Shown here: piece by piece, positions 14,742-22,871 of the stretch
Layout: each line of letters opens with the position of its first letter
Position numbering within the stretch: the first letter of the stretch is position 1
Assembly: GCF_002931555.1 (NCBI RefSeq)
Contig: NZ_PSTZ01000007.1
Span: forward strand, 1 to 64,000
Source of the DNA: Pseudoclavibacter sp. RFBB5
GTDB lineage: Bacteria > Actinomycetota > Actinomycetes > Actinomycetales > Microbacteriaceae
Direction of reading: 5' to 3'
Length of the DNA stretch: 64,000 nt
Translations under genes and position numbers: made by a program
The notes under the pieces: generated by a model
What the model was told of the DNA's origin: nothing
Seen by the model: the letters and a program-made list of their open reading frames with translations, nothing else
Databases searched by the model: none

Positions 14742-16256
14742 GTGACCGACTCGCGCACCGCGACACGCGACGCCGAACCGACCCCAGCCGAGTCCGCATC
14801 CGCGGGCTCAGCCGTATCCGCGAGCGAGCCGGGCACCGACCCGCGCACTCGCTTCGTCATCCCGCTCCTCCTCGTCTCGGCGTTCGTCGTCATCCTGAAC
14901 GAGACGATCATGGGTGTGGCGCTGCCCGCCCTGAACCAGGACCTCGGCATCCCGCTGGCGACTGGTCAGTGGCTCACGACGGCGTTCATGCTCGTCATGG
15001 CCGTCGTCATCCCGATCACGGGCTTCCTGCTGCAGCGCTTCCACGTGCGCCAGGTGTTCATGGCCGCGATGATCCTCTTCTCGCTCGGAACGCTGCTCTG
15101 CTTCCTGGCCCCGGGCTTCGAGATCCTGCTGCTCGGCCGCATCGTGCAGGCCTCCGGCACGGCCATCATGATGCCGCTGCTCATGACGACGGTGCTCAAC
15201 ATGGTGCCGCCGGAGCGCCGCGGGCGCACGATGGGCAACATCTCCATCGTCATCTCCGTGGCCCCGGCCATCGGGCCGACCGTCTCCGGCCTCATCCTGC
15301 AGGTCTTCGAATGGCGCTGGATGTTCGGCTTCGTCCTGCCCATCGCCCTCGTCGCGCTTGTGCTCGGCGCGCTGTTCATCAAGAACGTCACCGAGCCGCG
15401 CCAGGCGAAGATCGACGTGCTCTCCGTCATCCTCTCCGCGTTCGCGTTCGGTGGCCTCGTCTACGGGTTCTCGGGCCTCGGCGAGAGCTCGGCAACCGCC
15501 GTCATGCCGGCCTTCGTTCCGATCCTCGTCGGCGTGCTCGCGCTCGCCGCGTTCATCTGGCGTCAGATCTCCCGCCAGAAGACCGACTCGGCTCTGCTCG
15601 ACCTCCGCGTCTTCACGAGCCGCCAGTTCACGGTGTCGCTCGTCCTGCTCGCGGTGAGCTTCATGTCGCTCTTCGGCACGATCATCCTGCTGCCCATCTA
15701 CATGCAGGAGGTGCTCGGCTACGACACGCTCCGCGCCGGCCTGACCCTGCTGCCTGGTGGTCTCACGATGGGGCTGCTCGCGCCGTTCGTCGGCCGTCTC
15801 TTCGACAAGCTCGGCACGAAGCCGCTCATCATCCCCGGTTCCATCATCGTCAGCGCCGCCATCTGGGGCATGACGATGCTCACCGAGAACTCCGAGCAGT
15901 GGATGGTCATCGCCGCACACGTCACGCTCTCGGTGGGCCTGGCGCTCATGTTCACGCCGCTCATGACAAGCGCGCTCGGCGACCTGCCCCGCTCGCGGTA
16001 CTCCCACGGCTCGGCGGTCGTCTCGACGGCCCAGCAGCTCGCGGGAGCCGCAGGAACGGCGATGTTCGTCGTGGTCATGGCGAACTCGACGGTCGCTGCC
16101 GCAGGTGAGGGCTTCGGTCCGATCGCGGCGGAGGCGCAGGGCATCCACGCCGCGTTCCTCGTTGGCGCATGCATCTCGATCGTCACCATCGTCGGCGCGT
16201 TCTTCGTGAAGGCGACACCGAAGCGTGAAGGCGCCGAAGCGCCGGCCATGCACTAG
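14742..16256 (+). CDS. DHA2-family MFS drug efflux transporter
   Basis: 504-residue major facilitator of the 14-helix DHA2 (EmrB/QacA-like) group, exporting drugs or other amphiphiles with proton antiport. Family signs are VVILNETIMGVALPALNQDL in helix 1, the motif A-like GFLLQRFHVRQVF loop, motif C-like IGPTVSGLILQ, and SALLDLRVFTSRQFTVSL between the halves. A Ser/Thr/Ala-rich tail of about 45 residues precedes helix 1. GTG 14742 is chosen for AAGGAG 4 bases upstream; a GTG at 14703 has none. A perfect palindrome in the leader and a strong hairpin after the gene make it a single-gene unit. Substrate unknown. Confidence 0.9.
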   Translation: MTDSRTATRDAEPTPAESASAGSAVSASEPGTDPRTRFVIPLLLVSAFVVILNETIMGVALPALNQDLGIPLATGQWLTTAFMLVMAVVIPITGFLLQRFHVRQVFMAAMILFSLGTLLCFLAPGFEILLLGRIVQASGTAIMMPLLMTTVLNMVPPERRGRTMGNISIVISVAPAIGPTVSGLILQVFEWRWMFGFVLPIALVALVLGALFIKNVTEPRQAKIDVLSVILSAFAFGGLVYGFSGLGESSATAVMPAFVPILVGVLALAAFIWRQISRQKTDSALLDLRVFTSRQFTVSLVLLAVSFMSLFGTIILLPIYMQEVLGYDTLRAGLTLLPGGLTMGLLAPFVGRLFDKLGTKPLIIPGSIIVSAAIWGMTMLTENSEQWMVIAAHVTLSVGLALMFTPLMTSALGDLPRSRYSHGSAVVSTAQQLAGAAGTAMFVVVMANSTVAAAGEGFGPIAAEAQGIHAAFLVGACISIVTIVGAFFVKATPKREGAEAPAMH

Positions 16257-16293
16257 GCGCATCCGGCGATCGCTGAGCTCAGCGCTTCGCATC

Positions 16294-16336
16294 AGAAGGG
16301 CCCGACATCAGATCGCCTCTGGTGCCGGGCCCTTCT
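16294..16336 (+). terminator. Hairpin terminator of the MFS gene
   Basis: AGAAGGGCCCG (16294-16304) pairs with CGGGCCCTTCT (16326-16336), an 11-bp perfect stem about 40 bases after the MFS stop. Confidence 0.7.
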
Positions 16337-16414
16337 GCGTGCCCGCTCGGGCGCACCTCCCGGCGAGGTTTGCGAAGATGGGGCGTCGAGCATCCACCGC
16401 GCTGAGGAGCGACC

Positions 16415-16882
16415 ATGGCTGAAGCCCCAGAGATCGTCGAGAAGTCCGTCACCTTCGAGGCCGCGCCGGAGCGGCTCTGGAGCATGCTCACGGAGCAGGA
16501 GTCGTTCGCCAGCTGGTACGCGTTCGGCGGCGCCACGATCGAGGCCGAGCCTGGCGGCGTGCTCGCCGTCCACTGGCCCGAGCACGGGACGTTCCGCGGC
16601 GAGGTGATGCTCGTGGAGTCGCCGCGCCGCTTCGGTTACCGGCTCGCGGCCGTGCCGGAGGAGGACCCGCAGCCGCAGAACAGCACGGTCGTGGAGTTCA
16701 CGATCGAACCGGCCGACGGCGGCTCCGCGCTGACGGTGCGCCACTCGGGCTTCGAGGGTCTCGAGGGTCTTGCCGCCGACTCGACGTCGGCGGAGATCGA
16801 GACGATGGCGTGGACCGCGGCGCTGCCGCTGCTGCGCGAGGCGCTCGGCGAGGCACCAGCGGAGGACCTGCCGCTGCCCTAG
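16415..16882 (+). CDS. SRPBCC (AHSA1-like) domain protein
   Basis: 155-residue SRPBCC-fold protein of the AHSA1 type. It shows KSVTFEAAPERLWSMLTEQESFASWY at the N-terminus, a VLAVHWPEHGTFRGEVMLVE strand pair and EFTIEPADGGSALTVRHSGFEG near the end, then a helix TMAWTAALPLLREAL closing the cavity. GAGGAGCG upstream of ATG 16415 fixes the start. It is not adjacent to an ArsR gene, unlike the paralogue near 2 kb, and converges on a second SRPBCC gene 9 bases away. Ligand and role unknown. Confidence 0.82.
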   Translation: MAEAPEIVEKSVTFEAAPERLWSMLTEQESFASWYAFGGATIEAEPGGVLAVHWPEHGTFRGEVMLVESPRRFGYRLAAVPEEDPQPQNSTVVEFTIEPADGGSALTVRHSGFEGLEGLAADSTSAEIETMAWTAALPLLREALGEAPAEDLPLP

Positions 16883-16891
16883 ACGGACGCG

Positions 16892-17347
16892 TCAGGCGGT
16901 GGCCGCCGCCTCGAGTCGCGTGAGGCCGCGCTCGAAGTCGGGGCCGATGAGCTTGTCCATCGACATGAACCGGAAGACGATGGCCGCGACGCCACTGTGC
17001 TCGCCCGTCATGAGCCATCGAACGTGCGTGCCGCCGTCGACGGGCTCGAGGATGAACGACGTCGGGTTGTGCGCCTTGAAGGGCTTGTCGAAGTCGATGA
17101 CGAGGTCGATCCGCTGCGGCGCGGAGGCGACGATCGTCATCGAGCCCTTGCCGGCTTTGCGGTTGCCCTCCCACGCGTAGTGGGCGCCGGGCCCAGCCTG
17201 CGGTCCGGAGTGCTCGCGTCGCATCGTCGGGTCGACGTCCTCCCAGGGCGACCATGAGCTCCAGTTGTGGAAGGAGTCGATGAGCGCGTGCACACGCTCG
17301 ATGTCCGCGGGGATCACGGCCTCGCGCTGCACTTCGTACGTGGTCAT
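16892..17347 (-). CDS. SRPBCC (polyketide cyclase-like) protein
   Basis: 151-residue SRPBCC protein of the polyketide cyclase/dehydrase-like group. Motifs are VQREAVIPADIERVHALIDSFHNWSSWSPWED, a GPGAHYAWEGNRKAGKGSM strand pair and VDGGTHVRWLMTGEHSG followed by the C-terminal helix MDKLIGPDFERGLTRLEAAA. It is typical of small hydrophobic-ligand binders, function unknown. The start at 17347 has no ribosome site; CACTAT 6 bases before it may be a leaderless -10 box. Convergent with the SRPBCC gene above and divergent from the nitrogen cluster. Confidence 0.82.
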   Translation of the reverse strand: MTTYEVQREAVIPADIERVHALIDSFHNWSSWSPWEDVDPTMRREHSGPQAGPGAHYAWEGNRKAGKGSMTIVASAPQRIDLVIDFDKPFKAHNPTSFILEPVDGGTHVRWLMTGEHSGVAAIVFRFMSMDKLIGPDFERGLTRLEAAATA

Positions 17348-17392
17348 GCGTGCATAGTGACAGAAACGTGGCTATGCGTGGACTCAGCAGAA

Positions 17393-17430
17393 GTTACGGG
17401 CCGGAAACATGGGCGTGACGCGCTCGGAAA
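17393..17430 (+). promoter_or_regulatory. GlnR-type nitrogen-control box, four phased half-sites
   Basis: GTTAC (17393), GAAAC (17404), GTGAC (17415) and GGAAA (17426) are spaced exactly 11 bp apart (5-mer plus 6). This matches the published actinobacterial GlnR pattern gTnAc-n6-GaAAc repeated twice. It lies about 90-130 bp before the first gene of the guanidino cluster, where an activator would bind. Confidence 0.6.
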
Positions 17431-17442
17431 ACAGCGGCCGTA

Positions 17443-17480
17443 GTTTCGCACTAGACAACGCATGATGTCGTGAGCGAAAC
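17443..17480. repeat. Inverted repeat in leader of the guanidino operon
   Basis: GTTTCGCACTAGACA (17443-17457) and TGTCGTGAGCGAAAC (17466-17480) are inverted copies with 12 of 15 positions pairing. The repeat lies between the GlnR-like box and the start codon, so it could be an operator, for instance for the XRE-cupin protein of the same operon, or an RNA stem. Confidence 0.5.
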
Positions 17481-17519
17481 TCTTGGAGTCGCAACGACGC
17501 GACCACGAAAGGTTTTCAC

Positions 17520-18533
17520 ATGACCGACGTCGACCCCACTCTCGAGATGTCAGACGGCGCCTTCCACCGCCTCCTCGGCCCAGAATCAGAGCCGGGCTTC
17601 CTCGCCGACTCAGAGCTGCCCGCATACTGGGGTCGCAAATGGGGCGCGCAGGATGAGGTCGGACGGCTCCGCACCATCATGATGCGCCGCCCGAGCGCGG
17701 GCCTCGAAGCCGTCGAGAAGGCCGGAGAGTCGACCTGGATGCCGGAGATCGGCGCCTACGTCGACCCGGACCGCCGCTGGTACTGGTCAGGTCGCGAGTT
17801 CCCCGACCTCGAGAAGCTGCACTCCGAGTTCGACAGCTTCGTCACGGTGCTCGAGGACAACGACGTCGAGGTGGTCATGGCCCCCGACCTCGCGCCCAGC
17901 TTCACCAAGTCGGTGTTCACGCGCGACCCCCTCGTCACCATCCCGGGCGGCGCGATCATCGGACGACTCGCCCCGCGCATGCGCCGCGGCGAGGAGCAGT
18001 CCATCACGCAGACGGTCGCGGCCCAGGGCATGCCGATCCTCGGCACCATCACCGGCACCGGCCTCGTCGAGGGCGGCAGCTTCATCAAGGTGCGCCCCGA
18101 CCTCGCGTTCTTCGGCACGTCGGTGCGCTGCAACGTCGAAGGCTACCGCCAGCTGCGCAACATCCTCGAAGAGCAGGGCATCCAGCTCATCCACTCGCAG
18201 ATGCCCGGCTACCAGATCCACCTCGATCTGTGCTGCGCCATGCTCGACGACGACCTCGCGCTCGTGAACTCGCGCATCGCGCCGTACGACTTCCTCGACG
18301 CGCTCTGGAAGCTGGGCATCGAGACGGTGGATGTCGCGCCGCAGGAGGACTGGGCGTGCAACCTGCTCACCCTCGACCGCCGCAAGCTGCTCTTCCCGTC
18401 GCACCTGCCGCGCACAGCCGAGCTCCTCAACTCGAAGTACGGGGTCGAGATCATCCCCGTCACGTACCGGGAGATCAACAAGAACGGCGGCGGGCTGCAC
18501 TGCTCGACGATGGAACTGCAGAGGGACTGGTAA
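17520..18533 (+). CDS. Arginine-deiminase-fold (pentein) guanidino hydrolase or amidinotransferase
   Basis: 337-residue pentein-fold enzyme of the arginine deiminase / dimethylarginine dimethylaminohydrolase / amidinotransferase superfamily, which attack a guanidino carbon with a cysteine. The catalytic set is visible: E184 in LVEGGSFIKV, H234 and D236 in YQIHLDL, and the nucleophile C328 in NGGGLHCSTM. FTRDP at about 133-137 is a second substrate-site motif. It lacks the extra helical domain of true arginine deiminases (about 400 residues), so substrates such as methylated arginine, another guanidino acid or agmatine are possible. Start ATG 17520 follows GAAAGG. It begins an operon with a ThDP enzyme and XRE-cupin regulator, behind a GlnR-like box. 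Confidence 0.85.
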   Translation: MTDVDPTLEMSDGAFHRLLGPESEPGFLADSELPAYWGRKWGAQDEVGRLRTIMMRRPSAGLEAVEKAGESTWMPEIGAYVDPDRRWYWSGREFPDLEKLHSEFDSFVTVLEDNDVEVVMAPDLAPSFTKSVFTRDPLVTIPGGAIIGRLAPRMRRGEEQSITQTVAAQGMPILGTITGTGLVEGGSFIKVRPDLAFFGTSVRCNVEGYRQLRNILEEQGIQLIHSQMPGYQIHLDLCCAMLDDDLALVNSRIAPYDFLDALWKLGIETVDVAPQEDWACNLLTLDRRKLLFPSHLPRTAELLNSKYGVEIIPVTYREINKNGGGLHCSTMELQRDW

Positions 18534-18536
18534 GCG

Positions 18537-20213
18537 ATGTCAGAGAACGTCACCGGCGGAGAACTCGTCATCCGAACGCTCGAGGCGCTCGGCGCCGAAC
18601 GGGTCGTCGGGCTCCCAGGGCAGCACGCGCTGCCCATGTTCGACGCGCTCGGCGACAGCTCGCTCGACTACCTCGGCGCGCGCGTCGAGAACAACGCCGC
18701 GTTCATGGCCGACGGGCACGCCCGCGTGTCCGGGACCGTGACCCCGCTGCTCCTCTCCGCCGGGCCGGGTGCGCTCACCGCGCTGCCTGGCATGCAGGAA
18801 GCGGCAACGGCGAGCTCGCCCGTGCTCCTCATCTCCGCGCAGGTCCCGACCCCGGGGATCGGCGGCCAGGCGCACGGCTACCTGCACGAGCTGCGCGACC
18901 AGGAGGCGCACTTCCGCGGCATCGCGAAAGCCACCTGGAGCATCCGCTCGGTCGACCAGATCGTGCCGATGCTCGTCGACGCGTGGCGCACCGCGCAGAG
19001 CGCGCCGGCCGGTCCCGTCTACGTGGAGGTGCCGCACGACGTGCAGCAGGCGAGCATCGAGCTCGTCGACGGGCAGCTCGGCGGCATCGCGGCCGAGGCC
19101 TACGCGCTCGCGCCGGAGGCATCGGACACGCAGCTCGCCTCCGTCGCGAAGCTGCTGGCCGCGTCGAGCTCACCCCGCGTCTACGCGGGCGGCGGTGTCG
19201 TCCGCTCCGGCGCGGGGGAGCTGCTCGAGCAGCTCGCGGAGCAGCTGCAGGCACCGGTCGTCACCACGTACGGCGGGCGCAGCGCGTTCCCGTGGGCGCA
19301 CCCGCTGTCGGCCGAGGGCTGGATCGAGGACATCGCGACCACCGAGTTCCTCGAGGCTGCCGATGTGCTGCTGGTGATCGGCACGGGCCTCAGCGAGCTC
19401 TCCTCGAACTACTTCCGCCTGGCGCCCAAAGGCACCGTCATCCACATCGACGCCGACGCGCGGGTGCTCGGCGCCAACCACGACGGCACGATCACGCTGC
19501 GCTCGGATGCAGGCTTGGCGCTGCAGGGCATCCTCGACCGCCTCCGCACGATGGGTGTCGGCGAGCGAGCGGATGCGCGCCCCGCCATCGAGGAGCTGCT
19601 CGCCACCGTCCGCACGCGGTTGGATGCGCAGCCCCTCGCCAAGGAACGCGAGCTGCTGGACACGCTCCGCTCGGCGATCCCGGACGACGTCGCGACCTTC
19701 TGGGACATGACGATCAGCGCCTACTGGGCATGGTCGGCGTGGGATGCTCGCGGCGGCGTGTACGAGAACGGGCAGTGCGGCGGCCTCGGCTTCGGCCTGC
19801 CTGGTGCCATCGGCGCGTCCTTCGCCTCGCGCTCGCGCGAGAACCCCAACGGTGCGCCCGTCGTCGCGATCTCCGGAGACGGCGGCGGCCTGTACGGCGT
19901 CGCCGAGCTGTCGACGCTCGCGCAGTCGCAGCTCAGCGTCACCTGGCTGGTCGTCGACGACGGCGGCTACGGCGTGCTGCGCGGCTACATGAACGAGGCG
20001 TACGGGCGAGCGACGGCCACCGAGCTCACCGGGCCGGACTACCTCGCCGTCGCCCGAGCCTTCGGCGTCGAGTCGCGGGCCGTGGAGATGGAGACGCTCG
20101 CCGAGGAGCTCGCCGACAGCATCCGCACCCCCGGCCCACGAGTGCTCGTGCTGCCCGCCACCCTCGAGCTGTTCGAGGCGACCCACACGCATCGGCCCGC
20201 GGTGCACCGATGA
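18537..20213 (+). CDS. Thiamine-diphosphate enzyme, 2-ketoarginine decarboxylase-like
   Basis: 558-residue ThDP-dependent enzyme of the acetolactate synthase/decarboxylase superfamily with the usual PYR, central and PP domains. The activating glutamate is E51 in GARVENNAAFMADGHAR; the cofactor and Mg site is ISGDGGGLYGVAELSTL with DDGGYGVLR at about residues 440-480. Overall layout resembles AruI (5-guanidino-2-oxopentanoate decarboxylase) more than biosynthetic IlvB, and no IlvN small subunit is present. Placed 3 bases after a guanidino hydrolase, it probably decarboxylates a 2-oxo acid derived from a guanidino or ureido amino acid. Exact substrate is an inference; a benzoylformate decarboxylase-like role is an alternative. 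Confidence 0.78.
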   Translation: MSENVTGGELVIRTLEALGAERVVGLPGQHALPMFDALGDSSLDYLGARVENNAAFMADGHARVSGTVTPLLLSAGPGALTALPGMQEAATASSPVLLISAQVPTPGIGGQAHGYLHELRDQEAHFRGIAKATWSIRSVDQIVPMLVDAWRTAQSAPAGPVYVEVPHDVQQASIELVDGQLGGIAAEAYALAPEASDTQLASVAKLLAASSSPRVYAGGGVVRSGAGELLEQLAEQLQAPVVTTYGGRSAFPWAHPLSAEGWIEDIATTEFLEAADVLLVIGTGLSELSSNYFRLAPKGTVIHIDADARVLGANHDGTITLRSDAGLALQGILDRLRTMGVGERADARPAIEELLATVRTRLDAQPLAKERELLDTLRSAIPDDVATFWDMTISAYWAWSAWDARGGVYENGQCGGLGFGLPGAIGASFASRSRENPNGAPVVAISGDGGGLYGVAELSTLAQSQLSVTWLVVDDGGYGVLRGYMNEAYGRATATELTGPDYLAVARAFGVESRAVEMETLAEELADSIRTPGPRVLVLPATLELFEATHTHRPAVHR

Positions 20214-20803
20214 GGGCGCTGCCCGTCGTTCCCCGCAACGAGCCGGCCGCCATCGGCGGCAGGCTCCGATCGGTGCGCCAGCTGCGGCAGATGACGATCG
20301 AGCAGCTCGCCAGCGCGACGGGGCTCAGCAAGAGCTTCCTGAGCCGCGTCGAACGCGACCAGACGTCGCCGAGCGTGTCGACGCTCGTGCTGCTCTGCGA
20401 CGTGCTCAACATCGAGGTCGGCGAGCTGTTCAGCGCGCCTGATGCGCAGCTCGTGCGCTTCGAGGACGCGCCGCAGATCAACCTCGGCGGCACGAACGTG
20501 TACGAGCGGCTCCTCAGCCCCCGCAACGATCCGCGCTTCCAGGTGGTGCGCTCGCGAGTCGACGCCGGCATGTCGGGCACCGGGGGAGCGGAGCTCTACT
20601 CCGTGAACTGCGAGGTCGACTTCCTGCACGTCCTGCGCGGATCGATCACCGTGGTCCTCGCCTCCGAGACGTGGGAGCTCGAGTCCGGAGACTCGATCAC
20701 CCTCGACGGGCGCGAACCGCACACGTGGCACACACGCGACTCGACTGAGGGGGTCGAGCTCCTCTGGGTGCTCGCTCCCGCAGCGTGGGGAGGCACCACC
20801 TGA
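20210..20803 (+). CDS. XRE-family regulator with C-terminal cupin domain
   Basis: 197-residue regulator. Residues about 13-68 are a lambda-Cro-type HTH (GGRLRSVRQLRQMTIEQLASATGLSKSFLSRVERDQTSPSVSTLVLLCDVLNI). Residues about 120-195 are a small cupin (LHVLRGSITVVLASETWELESGDSITLDGREPHTWHTRDS) that binds the effector. Such XRE-cupin proteins typically control amine, amino acid or sugar acid catabolism. ATG 20210 overlaps the stop of the ThDP gene, so regulator and enzymes are coupled. Likely targets are the palindrome at 20939-20955 before the transporter operon or the repeat at 17443-17480. Confidence 0.9.
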   Translation: MRALPVVPRNEPAAIGGRLRSVRQLRQMTIEQLASATGLSKSFLSRVERDQTSPSVSTLVLLCDVLNIEVGELFSAPDAQLVRFEDAPQINLGGTNVYERLLSPRNDPRFQVVRSRVDAGMSGTGGAELYSVNCEVDFLHVLRGSITVVLASETWELESGDSITLDGREPHTWHTRDSTEGVELLWVLAPAAWGGTT

Positions 20804-20858
20804 GCTCCATCCACGCAGTACTGTCGGTTCCCTGGCAGACCGAACGTTCGCTCGGCAC

Positions 20859-20885
20859 GTAACACCCTTGTAAACCCTGCGTGAC
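20859..20885 (+). promoter_or_regulatory. GlnR-type box before the ABC importer operon
   Basis: GTAAC (20859), GTAAA (20870) and GTGAC (20881) are again spaced 11 bp apart, three half-sites of a GlnR-like array about 90-115 bp before the binding-protein gene. The middle site is weaker than at 17393. Confidence 0.5.
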
Positions 20886-20938
20886 TTGGCCCATCCAGCG
20901 GCAAGTTGCCTCCTAGATTACGCATGTTGCCTACAGAT

Positions 20939-20955
20939 GATCACCGCTGGTGATC
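20939..20955. promoter_or_regulatory. Perfect palindrome before the binding-protein gene
   Basis: GATCACCGCTGGTGATC is a 7-bp perfect inverted repeat around GCT, directly upstream of the AGAAGGAG ribosome site of the gene at 20975. It may be an operator of the neighbouring XRE-cupin regulator; bound there, it would block transcription through the leader. Confidence 0.5.
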
Positions 20956-20974
20956 GAGAGAAGGAGAAATTCAC

Positions 20975-21865
20975 ATGGCATCCAAGAAGCTCATGAAGGC
21001 GGGCCTGGCTGGCGCCTCGTTCGTCGCCCTCACCGCACTGCTCGCAGGATGCTCGTCAGGCGATGCACCGGAGGCGGACGTCTCCGAGGTCGCCGTGGAC
21101 GAGGCCGCAGTCGCGCTCCTCCCGCAGGAGATCGCTGACGCCGGCACCCTCACGGTCGGCACCGAGGCGTACTACCCGCCCTACGAGTACCTCGACGCTG
21201 ACGGCGCGACCGTCATCGGCCTCGACATGGACCTCATCAAGGCAGTCGGCCAGAAGCTCGGCCTCGAGGTGCAGATCGAGAACGTCGCCTTCGACACGCT
21301 CCTCCCGTCGCTCGACACGGCCCGCTACGACGTCGTCGTGGCAGCCATGACCGACACCCCGGAGCGCCAGGAGAACTACGACTTCGTCGACTACTTCAAC
21401 GCGGGCCAGGGCATCGTCGTCGCAGAAGGCAACCCCGAGGGCATCACCGCAGAGGCCGACCTCTGCGGCAAGGCGGTCTCCGTGCTCCGCGACTCCGCTC
21501 AGCAGGGCATCCTCGAAGCCTTCAACAGCGACATCTGCGCCTCCAGCCCCATCGAGATCTCGGCGCAGGCCACCGACAACGACGCCCTCATCCAGGTGCA
21601 GTCCGGCCGCGCGGCAGCGTCGGTCAGCCAGTACCCGGTCGCGAGCTACAACGTCGAGCAGGCCGGCGGCTTCGAGCTGGCCAACGAGGAGCCCTTCCAG
21701 CCTGAGCCCCTCGGCATGGCAGTCGCGAAGGACAACGAGCTGAGCGCAGCCATCCAGGCCGCACTGCAGTCCCTGGTCGCCGACGGCACCTACACCGACA
21801 TCCTCGCCGCCCACGGCCAGGAAGGCGGAGCCGTCGAAGAAGTCACCATCAACGGCGCCGAATAG
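20975..21865 (+). CDS. Polar amino acid ABC transporter binding lipoprotein
   Basis: 296-residue solute-binding protein of the family 3 (HisJ/ArtJ-like) class. The lipobox LTALLAGC puts the anchoring cysteine at about residue 29. The mature protein starts with GTLTVGTEAYYPPYEYLDADGATVIGLDMDLIKAVGQKLGLE, the standard N-lobe, and has YDVVVAAMTDTPERQENYDFVDYFNAG in the hinge region. An aspartate-rich ligand site would suit cationic or guanidino substrates. ATG 20975 has GAAGGAG upstream. It heads a five-gene operon with permease, ATPase, D-2-hydroxyacid dehydrogenase and M20 hydrolase. Confidence 0.92.
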   Translation: MASKKLMKAGLAGASFVALTALLAGCSSGDAPEADVSEVAVDEAAVALLPQEIADAGTLTVGTEAYYPPYEYLDADGATVIGLDMDLIKAVGQKLGLEVQIENVAFDTLLPSLDTARYDVVVAAMTDTPERQENYDFVDYFNAGQGIVVAEGNPEGITAEADLCGKAVSVLRDSAQQGILEAFNSDICASSPIEISAQATDNDALIQVQSGRAAASVSQYPVASYNVEQAGGFELANEEPFQPEPLGMAVAKDNELSAAIQAALQSLVADGTYTDILAAHGQEGGAVEEVTINGAE

Positions 21866-21905
21866 CGCCCGCGGAGCTGACGAACAACAACGGAGCTGAA
21901 GAACA

Positions 21906-22871
21906 GTGAACACCTCGACCGGCCCCTCCACGGGCGCGACGGGAGCGGTCACCACCGCCCCCGCCGCGCCCGCGGCCGACGCCCCCAAGATCGTCCCGCT
22001 ACGGCACTACGGCCAATGGATCTTCGCCGCCATCGTGCTCCTCTTCCTCGCGAAGCTCGTCTACGACGTCGCGACGGGATCGAGCATCCGCTGGGAGAAG
22101 GTCGGCTCGAGAGTCTTCGCAGAGGCCATCATGCAGGGCCTCCTCATCACCATCATGCTGACCGTGGTCAGCATGATCCTCGGCATCATCGGCGGCATCA
22201 CGCTCGCCGTGATGCGCATCTCCAGCAACGCCGTGCTCCGCGCCATCTCGAGCGGCTTCGTGTGGATCTTCCGCGGGACGCCGATCCTGGTGCAGATCCT
22301 CATCTGGTTCAACCTGGCGCTGTTCTTCCCGCAGATCGACCTCGTGTTCGTGCAGCTCGACACCAACGCGCTCATCCTGCCGCTCACCGCGGCCGTGCTG
22401 GGGCTCGCGGCCAACGAGTCCGCCTACATGTCGGAGATCATCCGAGGCGGCATCATCTCCATCGACCCAGGTCAGAAGGAGGCGGCTGAGGCGCTCGGCA
22501 TGACGCAGGGCAAGATCATGTTCCGCATCATCCTGCCCCAGGCGCTTCGCTCGATCGTTCCCCCCATGGGCAACGAGCTCGTCACGCTCCTGAAGGAGAC
22601 CTCGCTGGTGTCCGTCATCGGCGCAGGCGACCTCCTCACCAGGGCGCAGCAGATCGGCGCCGCCGACTTCAGCCGCATGGAGATGCTGCTCGTCGCGAGC
22701 ATCTGGTACCTGATCCTCACCTCGATCGCGAGCATCGGCCAGGGCTTCCTCGAGCGCAAGCTCGGCAAGTCCCGCGGCTTCGCGACCCCCGAACCCGTGT
22801 GGAAGCGAGTGCTCAACTCGATTCTGCCCAACCGCAGGTCTGTAGGAACAAGCAGAGAGGGACTCCGCTGA
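21906..22871 (+). CDS. Polar amino acid ABC transporter permease
   Basis: 321-residue permease of the HisM/GlnP type with about five transmembrane helices. The family signature is clear: [22 protein letters not shown], then [14 protein letters not shown], and the EAA loop [50 protein letters not shown] that docks on the ATPase. A 35-residue Ala/Thr/Pro-rich cytoplasmic tail precedes the first helix. GTG 21906 follows GGAGCTGAAGAACA. Its stop overlaps the ATPase start by one base (TGATG). A single permease gene suggests a homodimer. Confidence 0.92.
   Translation: MNTSTGPSTGATGAVTTAPAAPAADAPKIVPLRHYGQWIFAAIVLLFLAKLVYDVATGSSIRWEKVGSRVFAEAIMQGLLITIMLTVVSMILGIIGGITLAVMRISSNAVLRAISSGFVWIFRGTPILVQILIWFNLALFFPQIDLVFVQLDTNALILPLTAAVLGLAANESAYMSEIIRGGIISIDPGQKEAAEALGMTQGKIMFRIILPQALRSIVPPMGNELVTLLKETSLVSVIGAGDLLTRAQQIGAADFSRMEMLLVASIWYLILTSIASIGQGFLERKLGKSRGFATPEPVWKRVLNSILPNRRSVGTSREGLR

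Noticed and set aside
14808-16292. 494-codon minus-strand open frame
   Set aside because: Exact antisense of the DHA2 pump; its protein is an Asp/His/Arg/Glu-rich low-complexity string typical of GC-skewed shadows.
17520-18533. Classical arginine deiminase (arcA)
   Set aside because: Too short at 337 residues, lacks the extra helical domain, and no arcB or arcC genes are near; only the pentein core is supported.
18537-20213. Acetolactate synthase large subunit (ilvB)
   Set aside because: No ilvN or ilvC neighbours and the context is guanidino catabolism; the sequence fits the AruI-like branch better.
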